A stretch of DNA of 64,000 nucleotides from Acidobacteriaceae bacterium TAA 166 (GTDB lineage: Bacteria; Acidobacteriota; Terriglobia; Terriglobales; Acidobacteriaceae). The stretch is taken from positions 310,001 to 374,000 of the forward strand of contig ATWD01000002.1 of NCBI GenBank assembly GCA_000421065.1. The letters run 5' to 3'. Below are positions 26,515 to 35,292 of the stretch, one piece after another. The translations under genes and the position numbers were made by a program. The notes below the pieces were generated by a model. It was not told where the DNA came from. It did not search any database and was given only the letters and a program-made list of their open reading frames with translations. Position 1 is the stretch's first letter. The number at the start of each line of letters is the position of its first letter.

Positions 26515-29001
26515 ATGACGAACAACTCCGCTCCTGTCCGCATGATTCGTAAAGCGGCCGTTCTTGGCGCTGGAACCATGGGATCACGGATCGCCGCCCA
26601 CATCGCCAACGCAGGAGTTCCGGTCGTTCTGCTGGATATTGTTCCGCCTGGCAACGACGCCTTTGCGGGTAAAGCGAATCGAAGTCAGCTCGCTCTTTCG
26701 GCTCTTGAAGGCTTGAAGCGATTAAAGCCCGCGGCCTTCTATGCCGCCGATGCGGCAAAGCTGATTACGCCGGGAAACTTCGAGGACGACTTGCCCCGGA
26801 TCGCCGATTGCGACTGGATCATCGAGGCTGTCGCCGAGAACCTTGCCATTAAACATGCCCTTTACGCCAAGGTGCTCGAGCATCGTAGACCCAACGCGAT
26901 CCTTACCACCAACACCAGCGGACTTCCGATCGCAAGTCTGGCCGAGGCTCTGCCGGAAGCCGCTAAGCCCTTCTTCTTTGGAACTCACTTCTTCAATCCA
27001 CCGCGTTACATGCGTCTGGTGGAGCTAATTCCGATTGCTGAGACAAGCGCACAAGCGGTCACTCCTATCTCCCAATTCTGCGACCAGCGCATGGGAAAGT
27101 CCGTCGTCTTTTCGCGCGACACGCCAAACTTTATCGCCAACCGCATCGGAACATTCTCCCTGGGAAATGCGATTCGTCTGATGCAGGCGCAGGGGCTGAC
27201 CATCGAAGAGATCGATGCCCTGACAGGAGCTCCCCTGGGCTGGCCCAGGACCGGCACCTTCCGTCTCGGCGATATGGTTGGGGTCGATGTGTTTGCCCAT
27301 GTAGCTCGCAACTTCGAGGCAAAGGCGGCGGCGATGGGGGATGAGCGGGCGGATGTGAAGCTGCCGGAGTTTATCGACACCATGCTCGAAAAGAGGTGGC
27401 TCGGGGATAAGACGGGCCAGGGATTTTATCGGACGCAAGGTAAGGATGCTGAGGGTAGAGATCTGCGATCCGTGTTCGACTGGAAGACTCTCGAGTATCG
27501 TCCGGCAGAGCGCCCGAAGCTTCCCGCGCTTGAAATGGCGAAGAATGTGGAATCGACAAAAGATCGTGTCGCGCAGCTGCTGAAGAGCGATCTAGACACC
27601 GACAAGGCCGGGCGTTTTTACTGGCCCTTTCTCACCGAGCTCTTTGCCTATGCGGCCAACCGCGTCTCTGAGAGAGAGGGTGAACCCGCGGCGAATATCG
27701 TCGAGATCGATACCGCCCTGCGGACCGGCTACAACTGGGAGCTCGGCCCCTTCGAGCTCTTCGACGCAGCCGGGGTCCGTGAGACGACGGAGAAGATGCG
27801 CGCCGAAGGTTTGCCAATTGCCGCCAAGGTCGAACGACTCCTGCTCTGGGCGGACAAGCACGGCGAGGCGAAGCCCACCTGGTACCGCGACGATGTTGCT
27901 GTTCCGAGCGGTCGAAGCTACTTCGATCCCTTCAGCGAGAGTTACAAGCCTGTGCCCCTTGCGGAGGGCATGATCTCGATCATGGCTCTCAAAAAAGCGC
28001 ACGGAGTCGTCAAGAAGAACGCGGGAGCCTCCGTCGTCGATCTGGGCGATGGCGTCGCCGCGATCGAGCTGCACTCCAAGATGAATGCTCTCGGCGGCGA
28101 CATTGTCTCGCTGATCACGCAGACGTTGAAGCCTTCCAGCGATCAGGTCGAGGGTTTTGAGGCATTCATCATTACGGGAGATTCGGTTAACTTCTCGGTC
28201 GGCGCGAACCTCATGCAGCTTCTTCTCACCATCCAGGACGAAGAGTGGGACGAGGTCGATGTCGCGGTGCGTTCCTTCCAGAACATGACCCAGGCGATCA
28301 AGTTTTGTCCGCGCCCCGTCGTTGTCGCTCCTTATGGCATGTGTCTGGGGGGAGGCGTGGAGATGAGTCTGCACGCCGCGGCTCGTCAACCCCATGCGGA
28401 GTCTTACATGGGGCTCGTCGAGGCGGGAGTCGGTCTGATTCCAGGTGGGGGTGGATGTAAGGAGATGCTTCTGCGCTCCATCGAAGCCGGCACCAGCATC
28501 CGCCCCGATGCACGCGGAGAGTCGGTCGAGATCTTCGAGGCGATTAAAAAGAACTTTGAGACCATCGCCAAAGCGACTGTTTCAACCTCGGCTGCAGAGG
28601 CTCGCGGCCTGAACTTTCTTCGACCCGACGACGACATTACCGTGAATCGCGATCGCCTGGTTGCGGATGCGAAGTTGCGGGCACAGACGCTGGCCAGGGC
28701 CGGATATACGGCCCCACAACCGCGCGCGGATATCCCGGCTCCGGGCGAATCCGTCCTGGCGACACTCAAGCTCGCGGTATGGACGATGCGAGAGGGCGGA
28801 TATATCTCCGATCACGATGGGAAGGTCGCCAACTGGGCCGCCTGCGTCCTGGCAGGAGGGCGCGTCACTCCTGGAACGCTGGTGAGCGAGCAGTACTTGC
28901 TTGACCTCGAGCGCGAGGCCTTCCTCTCCCTCTGTGGCGAGAAGAAAACGCAGGAACGCATCGCCTTCACTCTCAAGACAGGCAAGCCGCTGAGGAATTA
29001 G
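26515..29001 (+). CDS. fadN: 3-hydroxyacyl-CoA dehydrogenase / enoyl-CoA hydratase
   Basis: An 828-residue bifunctional beta-oxidation enzyme. The dehydrogenase comes first, with the NAD motif VLGAGTMGSRIAAHIA at about 16-31 and FFGTHFFNPPRYM. The enoyl-CoA hydratase part is C-terminal (about 470-720), with oxyanion segments around SVGANLMQLL and CLGGGVEMSL and an acidic active-site region SYMGLVEAGVGLIPGGGG. This order is that of FadN rather than FadB. It is the first gene of fadN-fadA-fadE, with a promoter-overlapping palindrome upstream and a 9-base spacing to the thiolase. Confidence 0.92.
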   Translation: MTNNSAPVRMIRKAAVLGAGTMGSRIAAHIANAGVPVVLLDIVPPGNDAFAGKANRSQLALSALEGLKRLKPAAFYAADAAKLITPGNFEDDLPRIADCDWIIEAVAENLAIKHALYAKVLEHRRPNAILTTNTSGLPIASLAEALPEAAKPFFFGTHFFNPPRYMRLVELIPIAETSAQAVTPISQFCDQRMGKSVVFSRDTPNFIANRIGTFSLGNAIRLMQAQGLTIEEIDALTGAPLGWPRTGTFRLGDMVGVDVFAHVARNFEAKAAAMGDERADVKLPEFIDTMLEKRWLGDKTGQGFYRTQGKDAEGRDLRSVFDWKTLEYRPAERPKLPALEMAKNVESTKDRVAQLLKSDLDTDKAGRFYWPFLTELFAYAANRVSEREGEPAANIVEIDTALRTGYNWELGPFELFDAAGVRETTEKMRAEGLPIAAKVERLLLWADKHGEAKPTWYRDDVAVPSGRSYFDPFSESYKPVPLAEGMISIMALKKAHGVVKKNAGASVVDLGDGVAAIELHSKMNALGGDIVSLITQTLKPSSDQVEGFEAFIITGDSVNFSVGANLMQLLLTIQDEEWDEVDVAVRSFQNMTQAIKFCPRPVVVAPYGMCLGGGVEMSLHAAARQPHAESYMGLVEAGVGLIPGGGGCKEMLLRSIEAGTSIRPDARGESVEIFEAIKKNFETIAKATVSTSAAEARGLNFLRPDDDITVNRDRLVADAKLRAQTLARAGYTAPQPRADIPAPGESVLATLKLAVWTMREGGYISDHDGKVANWAACVLAGGRVTPGTLVSEQYLLDLEREAFLSLCGEKKTQERIAFTLKTGKPLRN

Positions 29002-29009
29002 GAGCTACC

Positions 29010-30191
29010 ATGAGGGACGTCGTCATCGCATCCGCAGTTCGAACCCCCATTGGCAAGGCCCCTCGCGGAGCGTTGCGAACCACGCGTCCCGACGATCTTG
29101 CCGCCTTCGCCCTCAGTGGCGCCTTGGAGCGTCTGCCGCAGCTTGACCGGTCAGAGATCGAAGATGTCATCCTGGGCTGCGCCATGCCCGAGGCCGAGCA
29201 GGGAATGAACGTAGCGCGGGTCGCCAGCCTTCGCGCCGGTCTGCCTGTGACGACCTCGGCGATGACGATCAATCGCTACTGCGCCTCGGGGCTGCAGTCA
29301 ATCGCGCTCGCCGCCGACCGGATTCGCTCAGGGTCCGCCGACGTGATCGTCGCCGGAGGCACCGAGAGCATGTCCTACGTCCCTTTCGGAGGAAATAAGA
29401 TCTCCGTGAATCCCTGGCTGATCGATAACTATCCCGGTTCCTACATGTCGATGGGCCTGACTGCGGAGCGCGTGGCGACGCACTATGGCATCGCCCGCGA
29501 GGCGATGGACGAGTTCTCGCTTCAGAGTCATCAGAAGGCTCTCGCCGCCATTCAGACGGGAAGGTTCGACGATGAGATCGTTCCCATCACCGTTACAAGA
29601 ACGTTGATCGATGAAAAGGGAAGGACTAGAGCGGAGGAGTCGCTCTTCAAGACCGATGAAGGCCCCCGCAGCGATACATCGCTCGAGGCTCTCGGCAGGC
29701 TCAAGCCGGTCTTTCATGCCCACGGTACCGTGACCGCCGGCAACTCTTCCCAGACCTCCGACGGCGCGGCGGCGGCGGTGGTGATGTCCGCCGAGCGCGC
29801 CGGCTCGTTAGGAATCCGTCCCATGGCACGTTTCGTCGCCTTCGCCTACGCCGGCTGCGATCCTGAAGAGATGGGCATCGGTCCTGTCCACGCCATCCCC
29901 AAGGCCCTCAAACTGGCAGGGCTCACGCTCGATCAGATCGATGTGATCGAGCTTAACGAGGCGTTTGCCGCGCAATCGCTCGCGGTCATCAAGGTTCTGG
30001 GCATTGATCCAGGCAAACTCAACCTCAACGGCGGAGCCATCGCGCTCGGGCACCCGCTCGGCTGCACCGGCGCCAAACTTACGGCGACCCTTCTGCGCGA
30101 GATGCCGCGCCGCAAGGCAAAGTACGGCATGGTAACGATGTGCGTCGGCGGAGGCATGGGCGCTGCCGGAATCTTCGAGTCGATTCAATAA
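29010..30191 (+). CDS. fadA: Acetyl-CoA acyltransferase (3-ketoacyl-CoA thiolase)
   Basis: A 393-residue thiolase. The acyl-accepting Cys is in NRYCASGLQS (about residue 91), the His in GGAIALGHPLGCTG, and the second Cys in MCVGGGMGAAG. It cleaves 3-ketoacyl-CoA to acetyl-CoA and a shortened acyl-CoA. It is the middle gene of the fadNAE operon, with 8 bases after fadN and about 22 bases before fadE. Confidence 0.93.
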   Translation: MRDVVIASAVRTPIGKAPRGALRTTRPDDLAAFALSGALERLPQLDRSEIEDVILGCAMPEAEQGMNVARVASLRAGLPVTTSAMTINRYCASGLQSIALAADRIRSGSADVIVAGGTESMSYVPFGGNKISVNPWLIDNYPGSYMSMGLTAERVATHYGIAREAMDEFSLQSHQKALAAIQTGRFDDEIVPITVTRTLIDEKGRTRAEESLFKTDEGPRSDTSLEALGRLKPVFHAHGTVTAGNSSQTSDGAAAAVVMSAERAGSLGIRPMARFVAFAYAGCDPEEMGIGPVHAIPKALKLAGLTLDQIDVIELNEAFAAQSLAVIKVLGIDPGKLNLNGGAIALGHPLGCTGAKLTATLLREMPRRKAKYGMVTMCVGGGMGAAGIFESIQ

Positions 30192-30213
30192 CTGTTTTTT
30201 TGAGGTGATCGAA

Positions 30214-32022
30214 ATGGCGACACTCGCTGCCGCACCTGCAAACAGAAAGGTTCTCCAGGGAGGAAGTTTTCTCATCTCCGATCCCGCCGCAAAGGATTGT
30301 TTCTTTCCCGAGGACTTTACCGAAGAACATCGCCAGATCGCCCAGACCACAACCGAATTTGCCATGAACGAGGTTGTGCCGATGTCCGATGCGATCGAGT
30401 CGAAAGACTTCGCCGTCACGCGGCGGTTGATCAAAGTGGCCAGCGAACTCGGGCTGACCTCGGTCGACATTCCCGAGGAATATGGCGGCCTCGAGATGGA
30501 CAAGGTGACCTCCGCTATCGTCGCCGACAATATCGCCAGGCAGGGAAGCTTTTCCGTGGCCTTTTCGGCCCACGTCGGGATCGGAACTCTACCGATTGTC
30601 TGGTACGGCACCGAAGAGCAGAAAAAGAAGTATCTTCCAAGGCTGGCAAGCGGCGAATGGATCGCAGCCTATGCTCTCTCGGAGTCGACCTCCGGGTCGG
30701 ACGCGCTCAACGCCCGCACGCGAGCCGTCCTCTCCGAAGATGGACAGAGCTACACCCTCAACGGCGAAAAGATGTGGATCTCGAACGCTGGCTTCGCCGA
30801 TCTCTTCACCGTCTTTGCCAAGTGCGAAGTGAAAGAAGGCAAGGATGCAGGCAAGGAAAGGCTGACCGCATTTCTGGTGGAGAAGGGAGGCGCGGGATTT
30901 ACCGTCGGCAAGGAAGAGCACAAGCTCGGCATTCGCGGCAGCTCCACCTGCTCCCTTATCTTCACCGACTGCAGGATTCCCGTCTCGAACCTGCTGGGAG
31001 AGGTGGGCAAGGGCCATCACATCGCCTTCAACATCCTCAACGTCGGGCGCTACAAGCTGGGCAACGCCGCCGTCGGAGCCGCCCGCATGACCACTGGTCA
31101 TGGAATCCGTTACGCGAAGGATCGTCAGGCGTTCGGAAAGTCCATCTCCGAGTTTGGCCTGGTGCAGGAGATGCTCGCCGACTGCGCCGTAGGGGTCTTC
31201 GTCGGGGAGGCACTCTCGTATCGAACTGTGGGCATGATCGATGCGGCGCTTGCCGAGGTGGACAAGCACGATACCGCTGCGATTCAAAAAGTCATCGAGA
31301 GCTACGCCGTCGAATGTTCCATCGTGAAGGTCTGGGACTCCGAGATGCTCGACCGTGTCGTCGACGACGTCGTGCAGATCTACGGTGGCTACGGCTACGT
31401 CGAGGAGTATCCAGCCGAGAGAGCCTACCGGGACTCGCGCATCAACCTCATCTTCGAGGGCACCAACGAGATCAATCGCCTCATCATTACAGGCTGGCTG
31501 ATGAAATCAGCGATGTCGGGCAAGCTCGCCCTGATGCCGGCCATCCAGCGGCTTATGGAGGAAGTGATGGCAGGCCCCCTCGAGCGGGAGGACCACGAAG
31601 GCCCTCTCGCAGAGGAGCACGCCCTGCTTGCGAACGCGAAGAAGCTGATGCTCTTTACCGCCGGCGCCGCGACCCAGAGGTACATGCAGCAGCTCGTCGA
31701 TCAGCAGGAGGTGATGGGAGCGATCGCTGACATGATCATCGAGATCTATGCCATGGAGTCCGCGATCCTGCGTGCGGAAAAGATGTCGGCGAGACAGAAC
31801 GCCGAGATCCCCATGGCGATGGCTCGCATCTACGCAGAGACCGCGATGGAGAAGATCGAGCTTGCCTCCCGGCGCACCCTCGCCACCGTGGCTGAGGGAG
31901 ATACGCTACGGACCCAGCTTACGATCCATCGCCGTCTCGCAAAGCATGACCCTGCCGATACCATCTCCCTGCGCCGCCAGGTCGCGCAGCACGTTCTAAG
32001 GACAGGGAGGTATGCACTCTAA
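30214..32022 (+). CDS. fadE: Acyl-CoA dehydrogenase (long, FadE-type)
   Basis: A 602-residue flavoprotein dehydrogenase. The FAD/substrate region contains YALSESTSGSDAL, the middle domain runs from about 170 to 275, and the C-terminal helical domain has RQAFGKSISEFGLVQEM and QIYGGYGYVEEYPAERAYRD. A C-terminal extension of roughly 180 residues beyond the usual length resembles the VLCAD/FadE type of the Bacillus fadNAE operon. It performs the first oxidation of fatty acyl-CoA. ATG 30214 has GAGGTGA 5 bases upstream and is preferred over GTG 30205. Confidence 0.92.
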   Translation: MATLAAAPANRKVLQGGSFLISDPAAKDCFFPEDFTEEHRQIAQTTTEFAMNEVVPMSDAIESKDFAVTRRLIKVASELGLTSVDIPEEYGGLEMDKVTSAIVADNIARQGSFSVAFSAHVGIGTLPIVWYGTEEQKKKYLPRLASGEWIAAYALSESTSGSDALNARTRAVLSEDGQSYTLNGEKMWISNAGFADLFTVFAKCEVKEGKDAGKERLTAFLVEKGGAGFTVGKEEHKLGIRGSSTCSLIFTDCRIPVSNLLGEVGKGHHIAFNILNVGRYKLGNAAVGAARMTTGHGIRYAKDRQAFGKSISEFGLVQEMLADCAVGVFVGEALSYRTVGMIDAALAEVDKHDTAAIQKVIESYAVECSIVKVWDSEMLDRVVDDVVQIYGGYGYVEEYPAERAYRDSRINLIFEGTNEINRLIITGWLMKSAMSGKLALMPAIQRLMEEVMAGPLEREDHEGPLAEEHALLANAKKLMLFTAGAATQRYMQQLVDQQEVMGAIADMIIEIYAMESAILRAEKMSARQNAEIPMAMARIYAETAMEKIELASRRTLATVAEGDTLRTQLTIHRRLAKHDPADTISLRRQVAQHVLRTGRYAL

Positions 32023-32313
32023 CGGGAGCCGAACCATTTCGGGAATCCCACAAAGTCGTCGTTGTGAAAACCGGCCAAGGGTCGGGCATACTGATGTGTA
32101 TCCGATCTGTTTAGGGCAATCCGTGGGCTCGCATCTCCTATATTCGTCTTCGAAAGGGAAGAAATTGCCGCCCACCGAAACCTTTTGCCGGACTGCAGGT
32201 CTATAAGATTGTTTTCGCCAGATGTTTTTGGTCTCGGATCGCCTATGGCCTCCGAAGTGTCTCGTGAGAGACCCACTGCTGTAAGAATGTTTAGATAGGT
32301 TACCGAACAGAAT
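32023..32313. other. Intergenic region, no gene seen
   Basis: 291 bases between the fadE stop and the sedolisin start. I see no ORF with coding character, no tRNA and no clear terminator stem. It must hold the sedolisin promoter. Confidence 0.5.
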
Positions 32314-35220
32314 ATGTCGATTCGCAGCAGTCTGGCTCCCCGTCTTCTCGTCTCCGTCCTCGCTGTTCTTGGCCTTTCAGCGCTTCCTCTCCAGGGTGCT
32401 CCGCAAGGCCGTATCCGGACAGCGATCTCCGATAGCGACCGCACCCCCATCCGTCAGACCATCTCAGGCCGTGCGAAGCATGCGGCGGATAAGGGCGAGG
32501 CGCCCTCCGACCAGACGCTCTCCGCCATCCATCTCTACTTCGGCCTCACAGATGCTCAGCAGGCAGACCTTACCCAGCTTCTGCAGGATCAGCAGAATCC
32601 GGCCTCGCCCGGTTATCACAAGTGGCTGACACCAGAGCAGTATGGAGCCCGTTTCGGCCTCGCTGACGCCGATCTCAGCAAGATTCAGGCCTGGGTCGCC
32701 GGCAAGGGGTTGAAAGTCGTTGAGGTCTCGCGCAGCAAGACGTACATCGCCGTCAGCGGAAATGTGCGTCAGGTCGAAGCGGCGTTTCAGACCCGTATTC
32801 ACGCCCTTGCGGAGAACGGTGAATCCCACATCTCGAACCTGACCGATCCTGAGCTTCCCACGGCGATCAGCAGGGTCGTCGCCGGGATCACCGGTTTGGA
32901 TGACTTCGCTCCCCGGGCGCGCATGGTCCGGCCGCGGTTCACCTCTTCCTCCACGGGCAATCACTATCTGGCCCCGGGGGACTTCTACACCATCTACAAC
33001 GTCAACCCACTGATTCAGCAATCGATTACAGGCAAGGGCATCAGCATCGCAATCCTAGGGCAGACCGATATCAGCCTCTCCGATGTAGCTGCCTTCCGCG
33101 TTGCGTCGGGGCTTCAGTGTGCATCAAATGTGAGTGCATCATCGTGCCCTCCAAATCAACAGCCGAATCCTCCCACCGTCATCCAGGCCACCGGATATAC
33201 CTCCGGCGCACGATCCTCTGACGATACCTCTGAGGCTCAGCTCGACGTCGAATGGTCCGGGGCGGTTGCTTCCAACGCTTCGATCAAGTTTGTGACGGTA
33301 GGTGCGAATCAAAATGTGAACGTCTTCGATGCGCTGGTCTATGCCGTCTCGAATAACGTCGCCCCCATCATGTCGATCAGTTACGGCGGATGTGAATCGA
33401 CACAATCGCAATCGGGACTCAACAGCCTCAATCTGACGCTCCAGCAGGCGAATGCACAGGGGATCACCTTCGTCGGGCCGACCGGCGACAGCGGTGCTAC
33501 CGACTGCGATGTGGATGGTTTGGCTTCCGGCGGTCTCGCAGTCGACTTTCCCGGCAGCTCGCCCTTTGCCGTGGCTGTCGGCGGAACCATGTTCAACGAA
33601 GGAAACGCGACCGGCCCGTCGCAGTACTGGAACTCGAATAGCGCCAGCTCAACCGCAAACGCGGGTTCGGCTGTGTCGTATATTCCCGAGGCGGTCTGGA
33701 ATGAGTCGAACGCCAGCACCGGACTCACAGCTGGTGGCTCCGGTGGCGGAGGTGTAAGCACCGCCTTTGCCAAGCCCTCCTGGCAGGTAGCGAATGGCGT
33801 CCCTCAGGACGGAGCCCGCGATCTTCCGGATGTCTCTTTCTCCGCAGCCGCGGGCCACGATGGCTATCTGTTCTGCTCCCAGGGATCTTGCACCAACGGC
33901 TTCCGTGATTCCTCAGGGAACCTGAATGTCGTCGGTGGAACCTCAGCGTCGACTCCGAACTTTGCCGCCACACTGGCGCTCCTCGAACAGAAGCTGGGCA
34001 CAGGCCCACTCGGAAACATCGGTCCCAAGCTCTACGGTTTGGCGAACGTCCAGGGTGTCTACAACGACGTTACCTCTGGAAACAATGCGGTCTCCTGCAT
34101 TCAAGGAACGCAGGACTGCCCCACAGGAGCACCGATCGGCTACAGCGCCGGCTCTGGATACGATCTGGCGACCGGGCTCGGCAGCGTCAACGTTGCCAAC
34201 TTTATCAACAGCTGGAATGCAGCGGTTCCCACTGGAACTGGAGTCGGCCCTTCCTCCCCGCTATGCACCGTCGCAAGCGGAGGGGGCGCAGTGGTCTGCC
34301 AGACGACCACGGCCCTCGCGATCACGACCGCCAACAACGTCACCTGTGGGCTTAGCTCCAATGTTAGCTTCAACGCGACCGTTGCAATCGCCGCTGGCTA
34401 TGCCACCCCGGCCAACGTGACTCCAACGGGAACCGTGCAGCTCTTCGTCGACAACAAGCCCGTGGGATCTCCGGTCTCAGTTAGCGGAGGGACCGTACCG
34501 CTTACGCTCGATACGACCGGCCTGTCCTCCGGCCAGCATCGAGTCAATGCCGTGTACTCGGGAGACTCGAACTTTGCCGGCTCTCAGGGAACGCTGCTGA
34601 CCAATAACACGAACACCGGCCTGGTCACGCCCATCGACGTGGTCTCCTCTTCCTCGCCCGACTTCTCCATCACCCCGTGCTCCGGCGTAACTCCCGTAAA
34701 CACCGGTACCGCCGCAGCGGCAGTTTCTCTCTCCATCTCGCCGTTCAACGGCTTCACCGGCGCGGTCAATCTCTCCGCCAGCTCCGATACCGGCGACGCG
34801 CTCGGTTACGCCTTTTCGGTCAAACCCGTCAACGTCACCTCATCCTCCGGCGCCGTGACGACGCAGTTCGTCCTGACCGCAACGGTGCCGAGAACGACCT
34901 CGCGGCTCAATCCTGTACGTCCCCTCAACCGCCGCGGCTCCTGGTATGCGGCGGGCTCAGGCGCAACCTTCGCCTGCATCCTGTTGATCGCGGTTCCCCG
35001 TGGCCGCCGGTGGACCTCTCTCTTCCTCCTCCTGCTCTCGATCACGATTCTTGGAGGGGCAGGTTGCGGAGGCTCCAGCTCCTCTCCCGGCTCTTCGAAC
35101 GGTGGCGGTTCAACGACGCCAACAACTCAGCCAGCTGCTCGAGGAGTCTACAACATCACCATTACGGCGACCTCTGGCAGCCTGGTTCACAGCACGGTTC
35201 TCACCTATCAGGTCAACTGA
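32314..35220 (+). CDS. Secreted sedolisin (S53) protease with Ig-like domains
   Basis: A 968-residue secreted serine-carboxyl peptidase. A signal peptide is followed by a pro-domain (about 45-200, with SPGYHKWLTPEQYGARFG). In the catalytic domain, Glu307 and Asp311 lie in SEAQLDVEW, oxyanion Asp392 in TGDSGATD, and Ser544 in GGTSASTPN; a calcium loop near GSGYDLATGLG closes it at about 630. A Big_3-type Ig domain follows. The C-terminus has a second Ig-like region interrupted by two hydrophobic spans and an AGCGGSSSS stretch. Acidic-pH protein degradation outside the cell is the expected role. Confidence 0.9.
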   Translation: MSIRSSLAPRLLVSVLAVLGLSALPLQGAPQGRIRTAISDSDRTPIRQTISGRAKHAADKGEAPSDQTLSAIHLYFGLTDAQQADLTQLLQDQQNPASPGYHKWLTPEQYGARFGLADADLSKIQAWVAGKGLKVVEVSRSKTYIAVSGNVRQVEAAFQTRIHALAENGESHISNLTDPELPTAISRVVAGITGLDDFAPRARMVRPRFTSSSTGNHYLAPGDFYTIYNVNPLIQQSITGKGISIAILGQTDISLSDVAAFRVASGLQCASNVSASSCPPNQQPNPPTVIQATGYTSGARSSDDTSEAQLDVEWSGAVASNASIKFVTVGANQNVNVFDALVYAVSNNVAPIMSISYGGCESTQSQSGLNSLNLTLQQANAQGITFVGPTGDSGATDCDVDGLASGGLAVDFPGSSPFAVAVGGTMFNEGNATGPSQYWNSNSASSTANAGSAVSYIPEAVWNESNASTGLTAGGSGGGGVSTAFAKPSWQVANGVPQDGARDLPDVSFSAAAGHDGYLFCSQGSCTNGFRDSSGNLNVVGGTSASTPNFAATLALLEQKLGTGPLGNIGPKLYGLANVQGVYNDVTSGNNAVSCIQGTQDCPTGAPIGYSAGSGYDLATGLGSVNVANFINSWNAAVPTGTGVGPSSPLCTVASGGGAVVCQTTTALAITTANNVTCGLSSNVSFNATVAIAAGYATPANVTPTGTVQLFVDNKPVGSPVSVSGGTVPLTLDTTGLSSGQHRVNAVYSGDSNFAGSQGTLLTNNTNTGLVTPIDVVSSSSPDFSITPCSGVTPVNTGTAAAAVSLSISPFNGFTGAVNLSASSDTGDALGYAFSVKPVNVTSSSGAVTTQFVLTATVPRTTSRLNPVRPLNRRGSWYAAGSGATFACILLIAVPRGRRWTSLFLLLLSITILGGAGCGGSSSSPGSSNGGGSTTPTTQPAARGVYNITITATSGSLVHSTVLTYQVN

Positions 35221-35225
35221 TAAAA

Positions 35226-35272
35226 ACTTCCCGCATGAAGGATGTTCTTCGTGCCGCCTTCATGCGGGAAGT
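35226..35272. terminator. Hairpin between convergent sedolisin and ppk genes
   Basis: A 16-bp perfect stem (35226-35241 with 35257-35272) with a 15-base loop lies just after the sedolisin stop and 20 bases from the polyphosphate kinase stop. It likely serves both genes. Confidence 0.8.
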
Positions 35273-35292
35273 GGCCCGGCTGCATCGAGTCT

